From contig RSEE01000038.1 of assembly GCA_003971905.1 (NCBI GenBank), positions 496,001 through 560,000 on the forward strand: a stretch of 64,000 bases of DNA, read 5' to 3'. Source of the DNA: Moniliella sp. 'wahieum'. Lineage: Eukaryota > Basidiomycota > Moniliellomycetes > Moniliellales > Moniliellaceae. A program made the translations under genes and the position numbers. Positions 45,363 through 58,553 of this stretch are shown piece by piece (position 1 is the first letter of the stretch; each line of letters opens with the position of its first letter). Under the pieces are notes generated by a model that saw nothing but the letters and a program-made list of their open reading frames with translations, searched no databases and had not been told where the DNA came from.

Positions 45363-48300
45363 TCCTTCCCCTTGGCCCTCGTTCCACCCATCTCGCCGGG
45401 CATGGGCATTCTGGTCATCGAGCAAGACTGTTTTTTCTTTTCTTTTTTCTTTTTTCCCCTTTCCCCACGGACTTTCCCCGATTCATACATGGGCTTACAT
45501 GCGCTTCTATGGCACACATTGGCGCGAGACGCGGATGGACGATGGACTGATGATCGATTCAAGATCGGAGAAGACCAAGGTGTTGGTGTTGGTGTCACAT
45601 GTCATGCTCATGACACTGGGTTTCGTTGGGGCCTGGGCAGGTGGCAGGTGGTATGCAGCGTGCCGCGTCACGACTGTTGTGTCACGCTCCTCGGGGCGGG
45701 ATGGGCTGCGGACCCGAACGCACGCAGTCCGGCTTGGCCGTGGCATTTTGCCCCGACCCGCCCGCCTGACCGATGAATATGAATCAGCCACCAACGCCAG
45801 TGGGCTAGTGGCGTTTGCACCCGTGACGCGTGAAGCTTGACGCGGACGCTTGAAGTTGGACTTGGACCCCGTTCCTGTTGCCAGCCACATACCGTACGTC
45901 GGCTGGCTTCCCACAGCGAGGCCCGAGCTGGACCCCGGCTGAATTGTGGTTTATCCCTCGGCCCGAAAAAAAAGAAAAAGGAGTGGATCTGATTTCTCGG
46001 GGAAAGTGCAACGTGGGGCACGAGACACCCATCCCATCGTTCTTTCCTCGATTCTTTGCCAAGCGTGTGCTCTCTTCTCTTCTTTTCTTCTTTCCTTCCC
46101 GCGGACGCCTGCGGCCTGCGGCCCTGCGGCGCGGCCGAATCGGTCCCGCCTGGGTTGGGGCGTTGGGTCACGGGCTTCGGCTTCTCACGAGCGTTGCATT
46201 GTACCTTGTATACCTACTGTAGTGCCGCCCAATTGTATTACCAGCTTACACCGCTTGAAGAATGACCACTCGCACACGCATTCGTACTATTATAGTCACT
46301 GGTCTTTGGTGGTTCACCGTCACGCGTCAGTCTTCAGTCGGACCTGACCGGTGCCGTAACGCAGAACGCGTAACGCGTAACGCGTAACTGGTCATCGATC
46401 ATCTCCCATTGTTGCCACGAAAGGTGCAATCGTGTGCTGGGAACGGACGGAAGGGGGCCAACGCACCAACGCTCCTTGGGGCCGGGGGGCGTCAAATGTT
46501 AAACGACAATTGGATCGGGTTCGAATTTCATCGTAGAAGCGGCCCGCGTAAGAAGGAACAGGTAAGCGTTAAGCGGTAACAGGTAGCAGGTAGCAGGTAG
46601 CAGCTAACACCAACAGCCGCACATCCACCTGGACAACTCGAACAAGGTGCAACATGCAACGTGGAGTACGCGATTGCGCCTCAAGCTCTCAAGCTGCGGC
46701 ATCCACCTGCGGCCCGTCCGAGGCGGCCGACACCAGTCACCTTCCCTGGGAAAGGTCAACACGGTAGAAAAAAGGCGGTACCAGGTCCCGTGTCTCTCTC
46801 TGATCGAACTCCATGATGCAAATCTACCCTCGATCTAACCTCCGTCCAAGCGCCGAGGACCGATGATCGATGACAGCGCCTTGCTCGACTCCGCGGCGCC
46901 CCGCGGATTGGTCAGCCCACCCGTGTCATCAGGGTCAGAGATCATGCATGCATGCGCATGTCGATCATGCATCACACGTGTCACACATGCTGCCGGTGAC
47001 TAGGTGACTGGTGCTAATGACCAAGTTAGCACGGCATCATCTTACTCGTCCTAAGGCCTAATCGATAATCGAATAATCCTCCTCGAGACTATTTGTATGG
47101 CTGTGGCGCCGCCCGGAGATGCTGCAGGGAATGCAGAGGGCCCAAGCACACGCCACCACAGCCTTCCACACCGCTGTGCACCACGCCTGTATAGCCATGC
47201 TGCGGTTATGGACGTAACATAGAATGTGGCAGGCCGACTGGGTCGGACGATCAATAAGACTGGGGCGCATTGCCTATGCGCTCGTTCTCACAAGCTAATG
47301 CGGGGGCGGCGCTTATTTTCGCCACAGGTGGGCAAGCACCAGGACCGCCGTCTAACCCCAGGCCTGCTGTATCGTCTAGCTGCCCAGTTAAACGTTAAAC
47401 GTTAACCGTACGTTAACCCCACACCCACACGCAGCTCCACGCGCGCCGGCTTAGTTGGTACCACGCACCGCTTCCGCCCCCGCGGACGTCCCGGCAACGA
47501 CGCGCCGAGGCCACGGAGGACGGAGCGCAGAGGGGCGTTCGGCGCGGCCGGGATAGAATGTGGGATGTTGCATGTCGATATTCGATGCTGGCGCGTCAGG
47601 CGCCTGGGGTTGAGCAGGGTTTCGCCAGGCAGGCGTTAGATCTTAGGCGTTGCGCCGTACGCGGTACGCGGTACAGGTATGTAGCACGGCACGGCACCTC
47701 GGCCGGCGATCCAACGGGGCGGGGCAGGCAGGCCAAGCCAATTAACGCGGGCCGCGTCGGGCGGACTATCGATTACGTGGCGCGTTTACGTTTCGCCCCC
47801 CCCTCTCCCACCGACTTTCTCCCATGGATCTCCCATCTCATCGACTCATCTCTCGCCATTGCAGCTCCCCCTGGCCACCCCTACACCCTACTCCCCCGCA
47901 CCGAGGCACGCCACCGCCGCCTCGCCCCCACACGCCCCGAGGCTGGCGCCTCTCAGCTAACATAGTGCCGCTGGCCTTGGGCGCGCCCCCGCCGCCCATC
48001 CGGCACCCCATCGGCCATCTCACATCCTACATCCTACACCCTACACCGTAGATCTTGCCCCACCTAGCCAGGAGGCCAGGCGGCGCCAGGCCCGTTAATA
48101 TACGCGCCCGTCACGCACGTCACACGACACACCTGAGCCGCACGCCTGAGCCTCAGCGCCTCACGGGGAGCGCAGCATGCAGCCCCAGCCACGCGCGGGA
48201 CGCTGTCAGGCGTGACGCAATCAGCGTTATGTGCATGTGCATGTGAGCCCGCGGGAGGAGCTCGAGGCGCGACTGTGCACAGCAGACCAAGCGTGGCGCG

Positions 48301-48910
48301 TGAGAATGGGCGAGCTCAGGCTCAGGACAAGCAAGCGACTAGTCACAGCGACTATATATAGTGACTAGGGACTACGGACTTGAGTTACCGAGTCCACTGA
48401 GTGGGGTAGGCCGTGGCGCCACTAACTATTGTCCACTGCGTACGAACTAGTAACTATAGGGCGTGTACAACCCAATGGCGCAACGGCGCATCTGCCTCCA
48501 ACCTCAAACCTCATTGTCTACAGTGCTTCAAGCGAGGGGGGCGCGGCCGCCCATCGGGGTCGCTCCTCGGCCAGCGCGGGCGAGGGAGGCAACGCAAGCG
48601 AGAGAGGACATGGTGGCCATGTGTGGATGGGAATAGACAGCGAGGGTAGCAGGCTCAGGCCGGGCAGGGGGGGACGATCTATAGCGGTACTTGAAGTAGG
48701 GAGGGTAGGAAAACGAGAAACGAAACAGGAAAGACGAAAGACGAAACAGGAGAGAGGAAAGAGATCCAGTTCCACCAGAACGAAGGAAGAAACCCATTGA
48801 TTTTTGGGCGAAACTGGGGTGCACACCCTTCCCTCCCCTAAGGCCTAAGGCAAGAAAGCAAGCAGCTAAGCCACACGCCCCAACGAACCTGCGGTGGGGT
48901 AACGCTAAGC
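45363..48910. other. Gene-free spacer with low-complexity motifs
   Basis: About 3.5 kb with no supported gene. It contains a T/C-rich tract (45430-45475), a GTAACGC run (46360-46390), GGTAGCA repeats (46572-46600), CATGCATGCATG palindromes (46944-46960) and GTTAAACGTT repeats (47388-47412). Open frames are Pro/Arg/His-rich by composition only. Confidence 0.5.
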
Positions 48911-51900
48911 TTAGCGCTTAGCGCTTGCCGCGTCCGCGCGACTCTTGCTCCCCCGCCCAGAGCGGGACTTGCTCTTGCCCTTTTTGGAGGACCGGCTGAG
49001 CCCCGTGAGCACCGGTGGTGGGCCCGCGGTGGAGAGGGGGTGGTCCACCGCCCGCTCCCGCAGGCGAGAGCAAGGGGCAGGTACGCTTACCGAGCCTGTG
49101 TCTGTGCCTGTGCCTGTGCCTGGCTTGCCGCTCGCCAGGGACGCGCCCAGGTCCGGCGAGTTCACCCTGCTGGTCAACCTCGTCGAAGGCGAGGGCGAGG
49201 GCGAGGGCGAGGGCAGGGCGAGGGCGAGGGCGAGGGCGAGGGCGAGGGCGAGGGCGAGGGCGAGAGGGGGCTGTGCGTGCCACCTTCTTCTTCGGTAGGC
49301 GACGAGGTGGCAGGAGATTGGATGGCGATCGATGAGTCGAGACCAGCCTCGGCCTCGGGGGGTGGACCAGTAATCTTCTCCTTCTCCTTCTCCTTCCTTC
49401 TCCTTCTCCTTTTCCTTCTCTTTCTCTTTCTCCTTGGTTGTCTTGCTCCTTCGCCTGCCGCTGGGACACGTCAGTGACCGACGCTTCCTCCTCGATACGT
49501 GCGACCATGACATCGGCACGCTGGGGCGCCGGCGCCGTGTGCTCGCGGGGCCCAGACCGCTCGGGCTGCGTCAGCGTCACCTTCTTGTCCTCCAAGCTCA
49601 TCGCCAGCGGCGCAGCAGCCTGCCTCTGCACCCGCAGCCCACGGACCGGGTACTGAGTGGGCTCAGCGGGGCTGAGCGCCTGGTCGAAAAGAGCGTGCTC
49701 GGGCTGGTCCCGCGCCTCGTCCGGCTCCGCCGTAGGAACCAGGGCCAATCCCGCGTGCTGGACGCCGCCAAAGGCGAAGCAGGAGAAAAAAGTGCGTGGG
49801 GCCACAGCCGAGGCGCAAGGGGCGACACCTTTCGTAGCTGACCCAGCGGCGGGCGCGAACAGGTGGTCAAGCGTCGCGCCAGCAGGCACGAACGTGCTCT
49901 CTGTTTGCTTTGGCAGCGGGAGGCGAGCGGCGGGCGCAAAGAGCGATGCCAGGTCTTCCCCGGGGCAAGACGCTGGAGCGAACACCCTGCGTGTGCCGCG
50001 CGATGTGTCCTGCAGCAACAACGTGTCCTGCTGCGGTTGCGACCCGGACGCGGCGGGCGCAAACGTCTCTGGACTGGGGGAGGGCAAGCGGGGGCTTGAA
50101 CAACGCAGCCTGCCCCGCTCGGCGCGTCTCCCGCTTGGGCGGGGGGGGCAAGCCGTCGACGGGTGGGCAACGAACACCGATTGGAGGCGGACGATGATCG
50201 ACGGTGTCCGAACACCAGCACTGGCCGGGACAAATGGTCCATTGCTCTCCTGTGCCGAGGCAGCAAAATGGTTGTGCACAATGCCCGAGGCAGGAAGAAA
50301 GGTGCCCCCCCCACCGGCTGCGGCAGGCGCAAACGTATCGGTGGCCAGCGGCGAAGGGGGACGGCAAGCGGGTCCAAAGAGGGTGGCTGGGCGAGCAGGA
50401 GCAAGGGCAAGTCCAAGCGCGCCGTTCCTTGGCGCTTCGACCGGCCCGGCAGCCGGTGCAAACGACGGTGCTGGACGTACGTTTGGTAGCATAGTAGGCA
50501 CAACAGGTGGGACGGTAGAGTGGACGCCTGGGTGCCGTTTTGGTTTGGGGATGGGCAAGGGGGGGTGGGTAAAGGCTCCGTTTCGACGCGAGCCATCGGC
50601 ACCGTCGCAGCCTCGGCCGCCGGAGCAACATACCATCGCTCTCGCCGGAGGACGGCCAGAGGACGCCACCGGCTCCGCTGGCAGGAAGAAAATGCATGCT
50701 CATGTCACTGGCAGCAGGGACAAACGTCTCGTGAGCTGCTGCCAGGGCGGGCGAGTTGCAAGGGCCAAAAAGCTTGCCATTTTGCTCGTAGGAACCAGGG
50801 ACAGAAGATGCGGGCGCAAACAGCGTCCGGATAAGGTGGCGAACGCAGTGTGCACCCCTGGACGGTGCCGGAGCAGGGCGCAAAGACGTTCGGAGTCTTC
50901 GTCGCTGACTGGGGCGCACGGGATTGCGTCCGACTGGTACCTTGGCAGGGACGAAGAATGTCGCGATGAGCAATGCGGTCGGACTCCACAGGCCTTGACC
51001 CGGCAGGGTCGGTCTCGCTCACCTCCGCTTTCCGCTTGGGGCGTACTCTGCTCCCAGATGGGGGCCTTCTTGGCGCCCACCGATCCGCCAAGAGGCGTCC
51101 CGCCTCTTCCTTTGACGGACTGGATGCAAGGGTCAAGTAATCTTGCGCGGGGGGGACGAGCGCGCCTGTTGGCAAGTCGGGCGAGGAGAGCACAGGCGGT
51201 GAAAACGCAACCTCGTCGTCTTGCACCTGCTCCTTGGACTCGGCCGCCTGGGGCGCAGGACGCGAGAGGGCTGCCTCTGCCTCACCCCGTTCCTCTCGCG
51301 GTGAGGGCAGGCAAGGCGCGCCGAGACACGCGACGAGCTGGGCTGGGGGCCGTCATGACAGGGGTGGACGGAGCGGTGTGGGTAAGGTCCCAGCGCTTGG
51401 GCAGGGGCAAGCCCATCGCGCTGGCATAGCGCCGTACCCGCCCGACCAGCGCCGAAGAGCCTGGGCCGAGGAACAGCGCCGGGACACAGAAGAAATCCGG
51501 GGCATATGCCAAGATCGGTGCACGAGCGGGAGGCGTACGCCAGTGTCAGCACACAGCAGTCCTGCTGCGCGATGCACGGCGCGCGGGAGCAGGCCCAGAG
51601 CATGGCCACGCGTACCTGCGCCAAGCGTGCTGGGCCAGCTGTCTGCCGACGCCGGAAGGAGCCGGTCGGAGGGGAACACGAGCGCATACGATGGTCGCGG
51701 GCGCACGAGCCAGGTTAGCACCCAGCCCGCCAGGAGCAAGGGCACTTGCGCGGCCATGCGCGCCATGGTTGGTGCTAGCTTGGGTAGGCGCCGGGTCAGG
51801 TGCAGGATGGGCGGTAGCAGGGACCTGTTCGGTCCAGTGCGTGAGCACCGCGCTAGGTCCGTCGGCGTCCGAGGTGGGGACAAGGTGCAGGCTAACGAGT

Positions 51901-52443
51901 CCGGGGGAAGCCCACTCGATAAATGGCAACCAGCGTGGACGCAGGAGATGGATGACCAGCTGGCGCACGACGATGGGCCTGCTCTTGAGGTCAGCTGGTC
52001 CGAGCGGGGAAACGCAGAGCCAAGAAAAAGGAGAGACAGGGGGGGACGTACTGGGCTGCTACGGGAGACGAAGGAGAATGAGGCGTTGGGGCCGCCTGCT
52101 CCAGAGCACACTGCACTTGCTCCCACGTACAAGGGGAGGAGCGGAGAACAAGCGTGTCGTGCTGGAAGGCAAAACGAAAGACCGAGCGAAGAGCGGCGAG
52201 GGGGGCGGCGTTTTGGGTGGCTACGAGCACGGTCGAGTTGTGCGGGTGGCCGACCTGGAGAGAGAAGCGGGCGTCGGGGGCAATGCGGACGTGGCGCGGC
52301 GCGGTCTGGTCGAGGGTGGAGGCGGTGGGCGGTGGGGATGGAGCCCCGGCGGCGGGAGGGAGAGTGGTGGGCAAGGCATGGATGGGGGTGCTCAGTGCAT
52401 TCTGTGGGCGGCAGGAAGAGAGGAGGAGGGAGGTGTGGTTCAT
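48911..52443 (-). CDS. Long protein with membrane segments and about fifteen F-x-P-A repeats
   Basis: I do not recognise the family. Read from 52443 (MNHTSLLLSSCRPQNALSTP), a beta-rich N-terminal region (RHVRIAPDARFSLQVGHPHN) is followed by a likely membrane span (MARMAAQVPLLLAGWVLTWL, about 51770). A Lys/Arg patch comes near 51040. From about 50970 to 49780 the protein repeats a short hydrophobic motif every 15-40 residues: FVPAKV, VFAPCSG, LFAPASS, LFGPCNS, TFVPAAS, FLPASGA, TFAPAAA, VFAPASC, LFAPAAR and others. The C-terminal third is charged and low-complexity (Arg/Glu/Gly runs) and ends KSRSGRGSKSRADAASAKR. Isolated Phe in a disordered Pro/Ala/Ser matrix with a membrane anchor recalls pore-membrane nucleoporins, although the motif is FxPA and not FG. 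Frames change many times; that this is a single gene is an inference. Confidence 0.5.
49187..49264 (-). repeat. GAGGGC hexanucleotide repeat inside the F-x-P-A gene
   Basis: About twelve units with one short interruption. It codes for alternating residues (Arg-Pro or Ala-Leu depending on frame) in the C-terminal third of the protein. Confidence 0.85.
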
Positions 52444-53239
52444 CCTGCGACCAGCTGCGGGCGGCGCAGAGCAGCAGGCGGGTATATAAGCATCCCATCT
52501 GGCCGCCGCACATGAGGGCTCGTGGGGCGTGTGTTGGGCGGGGGGGCGGGGGGGCAGCCAGCGGGCGCCAGGGGGCTGCGAGCGGAGCCAGGGGGCGAGG
52601 CGATGCCAGGGGTTAACCGTGGCGCTGGGGCGCAATCCATCGAGCTAATCAACAACCAGGCTGCTGTGATGTGATGGCGGCTGCGGGTGATGTGCAGGTG
52701 ATGTGCGGGTGATGTGGGGCGGCTGGAGTTAAGAGCGCCTCGGCCTCGGCTGGGGTGGCTGGGCTGCCACCGCGCCGCCATGCACATCCACCCTACGCCG
52801 CCCACGCCAGCGGCGGCGGCGCCGACTCCTCCTCCCGCCCGCCATGGCCCCCACCTGCCCCTGCGCCCGCCCCCGTCCCCGCGCCCAACCAGCCCCCCCC
52901 ACCGACCCCTTCCTCCTCCCCGCCACCGCCGCCCACTACGACCGCGTCAGCTCCCCTTCGCTGCGCGGCACCCCCAGAGAGACGCCGCGCAGCACGCCAT
53001 GGGGCACCCCGCGTCTCCCTCTCGCATCCCACTCCACCTCCATCTGACCTCCCGCTGCCCCACCGCCTCTCCGCCGCCGCTCCGCCTTCCCGCCCCGCCT
53101 CCCCGCGACGCCGCCCCCACCTCCCCTACATCCCACCCCAGCGTCTCCCGCCGGCCTAGCGCCCTGCAACGGTCCCCGCCGTGCCGGAGGAGGCACGTCC
53201 GCAGCAGGACATCCTTGACCAACATCAGCTTGGGCGCGC
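52444..53239. promoter_or_regulatory. Divergent upstream region of the F-x-P-A and kinase genes
   Basis: The two genes are transcribed away from each other. The right half (from about 52780) is Pro-rich in all plus-strand frames and may code for a disordered N-terminus of the kinase (for example RVSSPSLRGTPRETPRSTPW near 52945), but no single frame is convincing. Confidence 0.4.
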
Positions 53240-56090
53240 ATGTCCTGGGCCTCGCTTGGCTCCGACCTCGGCATCACCCCGTACCAAGCAGCTGTTGGCG
53301 CCTTGTCCGCCAGAAGAGAAAGCACACTCACTGCCGAGTACCTTTCCCGCCGTGCCAGCCTAATCAGCGTGGACGACATGCAGATCTTTCTCCCGGGAGA
53401 CCGGCTGGCAGAAGGGCTCCGGCATGACGGGTGCGTTGTACGCAAGGTCCATGACGGCATGGGACAAGATACGGGGGAGTTGATGGCCCCTTGGAGGTGG
53501 TACGCAAGCTGGGACAGGGGAGCTATGCTTCGGTCTATCTGGTGCGGGAAGTGTCGGATTGCGAGCCCAGCGGAGAGAGCGACCTCTCCTCCACACCGCA
53601 TGTACGTCCCGACATGCACCTGGATGCCAGCTCTGTGGCGTTGGGAGCAGCGCATGCCATGCAAGAGAGGGCATTTGCTCTCAAGTGTTTGTGCAAGCAT
53701 GATCTCAGCTCTGCAATGGTAGCAGTGCAGAAAGAAGAAGTTGTGATTCATCATTCCCTGCCCCCGCACCCCACATTGTTTCCATGCACTGTGCCTACGA
53801 GACCCCGACTGGCTCTTTCTCGTGCTCGAGTACTGCCCTGGACAGGACTTGTACTATTGGTTGGAGCAAGCAAACGACGACCTTCCCCCTTCTCCTTCCG
53901 TCGTCTCGCCCATTGATGATGGTGAAGGGGGGCAGGAAAGCCTGGGGAGTTCGCCTCAGGACCCCCTCTTGCTCGCTACTACCTCTGGCTACTCGATTCT
54001 CTCATGGCATCGCCTCCGCCTGATCAGCAGAATGTTTGTCCAGATGTGCGAAGCGGTGCAGTTCTGCCACGACCAAGGCGTTGCTCATCGCGACCTCAAG
54101 CCTGAGAACTTTATCGTCCAGGATCGTCGCCTCCTTCCTGCCACACAGGGCGCCACGAGAAGTGGCGAGGTGGAGCCCGTTTCGGTGAAGCTTACTGATT
54201 TTGGGCTGGCTACCAGGGAGGAGTGGTGAGGAAGTGGGGTGTGGGAGCAAACCCTACATGTCGTATGGTACGTCCCCTGGACTTTCTTCTCTCGTACTCC
54301 GGTTGCACCACTAACGCCTCCTTGCCTCTGCATCTGTCCAGAGTGTTGCAACGATGACGAGCCTGCGTACCAGACCAAGCCGGCCGACGTGTGGTCCCTG
54401 GGAGTGATCTTGCTCAACATGCTCTTCCACCGCAACCCGTTTACCGAGCCTTCGGCAACTGCCCCTCGTTTGCTGCCTACCAAGCCGACCCAGTGGAATG
54501 GCTACTGGTTGCATTTGATGGGCTCTCTCCCGCCGTGGCCCAGTATTTGGCTCAGGGAGTCTTCAATCCCATCTCAACGGGGACAAGGGTGACTGCTGGC
54601 CAACTAGGTCAGTGGGCAAAGGATCTTCCGGCCCACTTTGGGCTTACCGGACCGGGCCTGCCGGCTCCCTCTCGTGGAGCCGGGATGGGAATCACCTCCG
54701 CCCTCACCCCCTCCCCCTCGCGAGCCAACTCTATCTACCTACCCTCTCGGAAAGGGTCAATCGCCTCTCCTTCACTCCTTGTCGACCTTTCTCTCGCTGC
54801 TGGCAATCTCACACTTAGGACCGAACCCAGTCCAATCGGACCCACTAGGGGACTACCCAGAGGATCGGTCTCAATTCCCATTCCCGAGAGAGGATTGAGG
54901 CACATGCCCTCGACCGTGCAGGAAGAATTGGCGGGCACGCTCCAGGCGAGCAAAACCATGCCCCCCCGACCCCCTTCCCCTGTACCAGTACCCGCAACGG
55001 CTCCAACATCCCCACCACCTCCCGTCTTGGCCGCTCGGGCACCTCCTGTCCGCCCTCCTCGTACCCCCGCCTGTCTACACAAGCTCCCGCTATCCCCGGA
55101 CCTAGTCTTCCTGTGGCGACCGCCCAAGCTCCGACGGAGCCTCCTCTACCGGCAGCCATGCCTCCATCGACGGAGCCTCAGGCACCGCTCGGAACCGAGT
55201 CTTCATTAGCAGCCCGCCGTGCGATGCCGCCGCCGCCGCAGCTCGTCCCCTCGCAACCCAAGAAACCCACGGTAGCAACCCCCCTGTCGGGGGGCGAGGA
55301 AGTGCTGGACTCATCCGAGGACGAGGCCGTGTCGGTTGCCGGATCGAACAAACCGCGAAGACGCAAGCGGGGTAATCGTAAGAGTTCCCTAACGCGAGCG
55401 AGGGAACAAGTCTCCTCCTCCCCTCTGCCTCCCGCTACGCCTTCTTCGGCGGGAACGGAGAAAGGCCAAGGCCACCCGCTTCCTCCCAAGCCGCTCACGC
55501 CGAGCGAGCAACCTCTGTCCTGGCGCGAGCGGGGCGAGCGTCCGGCCGCTTCCCGAACCAGCTTTTCCAGTGCCCACTCGGACGACCAACTGAGCATCTT
55601 TTCCTCCGTCTCGGCCCCGGCTGAGATTCTCCGCCGCTCCCATTCGCGTCCTCGCGCCTTACATCCCATCAAAGAGACGCGCGAACGACGCCCGGCGCCC
55701 ACCGAGCTCGACGCTTCCTTTTTGGCGGAAATGTTTGGCGGGCCACCGCGACCCCGACGCGGCAGCAGTGGTCGTGTTCCCCCAAACCATGCCAGCAGCT
55801 CGCGCCGGCACCCGGAACGCGTCTCGACTCACTCCCAGCCATCGCGTACTGAGCGGTCGTACCACTCGCTCGAAGTGCCCCGGACGCGCGACCCACCTCG
55901 CGCCACCACCCGCGCAGCCCGCCCGCGGTCCGGGCCTGCCCCTGTGCCTGGCTCTTCATCGGGCGACGCGGACTGGTCGGCGTCGTCTTCCTCGGCTTCC
56001 TCGGCGTCTCACCCCCCGGCAGGGGAGGTACGTGGGGAGGAAGGCGAGGCGAAGAAGGCGAGCAAGTTCCGTGGCTTTTTCCGGAAATGA
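53240..56090 (+). CDS. Ser/Thr protein kinase, Ran1/Ksp1-like
   Basis: The catalytic domain begins with VVRKLGQGSYASVYLVRE (ATP loop). It has the ATP-binding Lys in FALKCLCKHDL, the catalytic loop GVAHRDLKPENFIV, VKLTDFGLAT, and KPADVWSLGVILLNMLFHRN. The NPFTEPSAT... DPVEWLLVAFDGLS stretch after it resembles fungal Ran1/Vhs1/Ksp1 kinases involved in nutrient and sexual-cycle control. A 74-base intron at 54268-54341 (CACTAACG branch site) separates GSKPYMSY from ECCNDDEPAY. A long Ser/Pro/Arg-rich tail follows, with an acidic DSSEDEAVSVAG patch, ending KKASKFRGFFRK. Frames change near 53490, 53790, 54235, 54470 and 55090. The start is uncertain: MSWASLGSDLGITPYQ at 53240 is used, but the protein may begin further upstream. 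Confidence 0.82.
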
Positions 56091-56849
56091 GGCTCTGAGC
56101 GCGGGGGCGGTCTTGGTCCGTCGGATGTCTTCCTCTTTCCTCTTTCTTTTTGGAGGTCTGGCGGCGAGGGAGGCTATGTGGGCGTAGGTCCCTACGAACT
56201 AACCACTAACCGTTCCGGTTTAATTTTAGTCTCCTTCCCTCGCCCTCTGGCCGACACGCACTTTCGTTTGTGGTTTGTCTGCTTCGACGGTTCACCCGTT
56301 CTGAGATCCCTGAGGCCTGAGGCCGGATCGTCGGTTGTTCTTCCCTCTTTATGCATTGCCACTCGAGCTGTTGCCGAGTTTGGATGCCCATCCTCCCGTC
56401 CCTTCGCTTGACATTCGTAGTCGTCGCAAGGTGGCATTCGGTATGTGGGCCGGAACACTTATACTTCTCCTGCCAGAAAAAAAGAGAGAAGCCCAGGACA
56501 GTCCTGTCCCCCTGCCACTATGTGAGCGCAGAGTCCACCACCAATTGTCAGAGCATGGCGTCAAAGACAAGATCGTAGATGCGAGGTCTAATGGGAGATG
56601 TGAGAAGAGCGGTCCTGCCCAACGCTCTACATAGACTCTTTGTATGGCCCAGCACTCCCATCACCTCCTATAGCCAGTCACATACCTCCTTCCTATCCTC
56701 TACTCCTAAGAGCGCGGCAAGCCGTATGCTACGATGGACGAAATGTGTGTATGACCCTCCAACGCGCCAGTGCCATGTGTCCCGAGTCGATGACCCATCG
56801 AACGCGAGAGACAAGCGGGGAAAACAGGGGGGGGTAGATAGAGGCTAGA
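56091..56849. other. Spacer between convergent kinase and G6PD genes
   Basis: The 3' flanks of both genes. No gene is supported. Confidence 0.5.
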
Positions 56850-58553
56850 TCAACGCCCCGGGTGCGTTGGCAAATGGGCAGCCGAATAGGAGATGCGACG
56901 GACATCCGTCGTGGGCCAATTGTACTTGTGGTTTTTGTACTTGAATCCGTACTTGGCAACCCAGTCGTTGAGCGCCTTGGGTCCCCTGGATCCGTACGCA
57001 TACGGCTCGGGCATCAGCTCCCCCCGATCAATCGCGTGGAGCAGCGGGGTAAAGATGGACCAGCTGGCTTGCAACTCGTCGTCTCGGACAAACTTGCTGT
57101 GGTCCCCGACCAACGCATCGTAGATCAACGTTTCGTACGCCTCGGGAATCCGCGCACCACTAAACCGGCCCTTGTAGGTCAAGTCGAGTTCGGCATTGAT
57201 CAGATCGTAGGTTAAGCCCGGCGCTTTGGCATTCACTTTGGCATACACCGCTTCCCCGGGCTGGACGCGAAGCACAAGTTCGTTGCGCATCAGACCCTCG
57301 TCCGGGTGGGAAAAGAGGTTGTTCTCCGGGTCCTTGTATTGTACACGAATTTCCACCTTGGCCTCGTTCAATGCTTTGCCCGCCTTGAGTAGAAGGGGAC
57401 ACCGCGCCAACGCGCATTTTGACCCACAATGCCAACGCAGCAAAGGTAGGACAGTTGCTAGCGTCAGGCACGGTGGGATCATCCAGGTAGCCCGGTTTGC
57501 CCCCCGCTGCAATGTACTGTCCCAACAGCACATCCTCCATTGCGACGGGCGGGATGTCTTTTAGCACGGCCACCTTGGCGTCCCTGATGGCTTCCGCGTC
57601 GAGCGATTGGGGTTGCTCCATGGCAAACAGCGATAAGACTTGGCACAGGTGGTTTGCTCAATGTCGCGAATGATGCCAAACTCATCAAAGTACCCGCCGC
57701 GACCTTCGGTGCCAAAGGGCTCCTTGAACGTGATCTGGACATTGGACACGTACTTGTTGTTGAGCGTCGCTTCGATGACCGGATTGGCAAAGCGAACGGT
57801 CAATAGATTCTTCACCATCTCCTTACCCAGGTAGTGGTCGATGCCTGTGATCCGAAATGGAATCGAGGTGGATGTGGCAGGCGCAGAACATTAGTACACG
57901 CGCGTAATGTCCCTAGGGGGATGAGAGGCTGGGAATAAGTGAGAAGAAGAAGAAGATCAACTGTCCTCGAGTACGTACGGAACGTTTCCTCTTCCCGCCA
58001 CAGTGGCTTGAGTGCGCCGAGCATTGCCTGGCACGACGCGAGGTCCTTCCCAAACGGCTTTTCCAGCACGATGCGATTGGAACCATGAGGGGCATAGTTG
58101 TTCTCTTGAGGTGGCGGGCCACCGGGATAAACACACTCGGCGGAAGGGCCATGTAGAAGAGACGGTGGGAGCCGGCTTGGCGCACACCGCGCTGCGCCTC
58201 AATCGCTTGAATCGCCTGCTCCAGCACTTGGAACGCCGCCTCGTCGTCGTACGATCCAGCAATATAGCTGGTCAGGCCAAGAAAGGCAGACACGGTCTCT
58301 TGTGCTCCGGGCGACGACACGCTGGTGAGCAAGCTCCCGACCCGCTCGTCAAACGCCTGCTTGTCGAGCGGGGTACGCGCATACCCAATGATGCTTGTCT
58401 GGGCCGGCAACAGGCCCAAGCAGTATAGGTTGAACAGCGCCGGGAACGTCTTTTTGCGCGCCAGATCGCCCGAGCGCCGAGCACAACAATGACCACCTCG
58501 GACGCCAGCTGGCCACTGGGCGAGGGGTGCGGTCCGTGGCTCATGGTAGCCAT
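56850..58553 (-). CDS. ZWF1: Glucose-6-phosphate 1-dehydrogenase
   Basis: First enzyme of the oxidative pentose-phosphate pathway; oxidises glucose 6-phosphate and makes NADPH in the cytosol. The NADP-binding start VVIVVLGA is followed by [20 protein letters not shown]. The substrate/catalytic region [20 protein letters not shown] contains the active His. Further blocks are [32 protein letters not shown], and near the C-terminus [20 protein letters not shown] with [15 protein letters not shown] 134-base intron at 57845-57978 splits the R of FRIDHY exactly. Frames change near 58465, 58080, 57640 and 57410. About 510 residues, normal. Start MATMSHGPH at 58553; a second ATG lies three codons in. 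Confidence 0.95.

Noticed and set aside
51353-52513. A 386-codon open frame on the minus strand taken as one complete protein
   Set aside because: Only its middle (membrane-span part) reads like protein; the ends are Pro/Arg/Ser-rich shadow. It is used only as one piece of the F-x-P-A gene.
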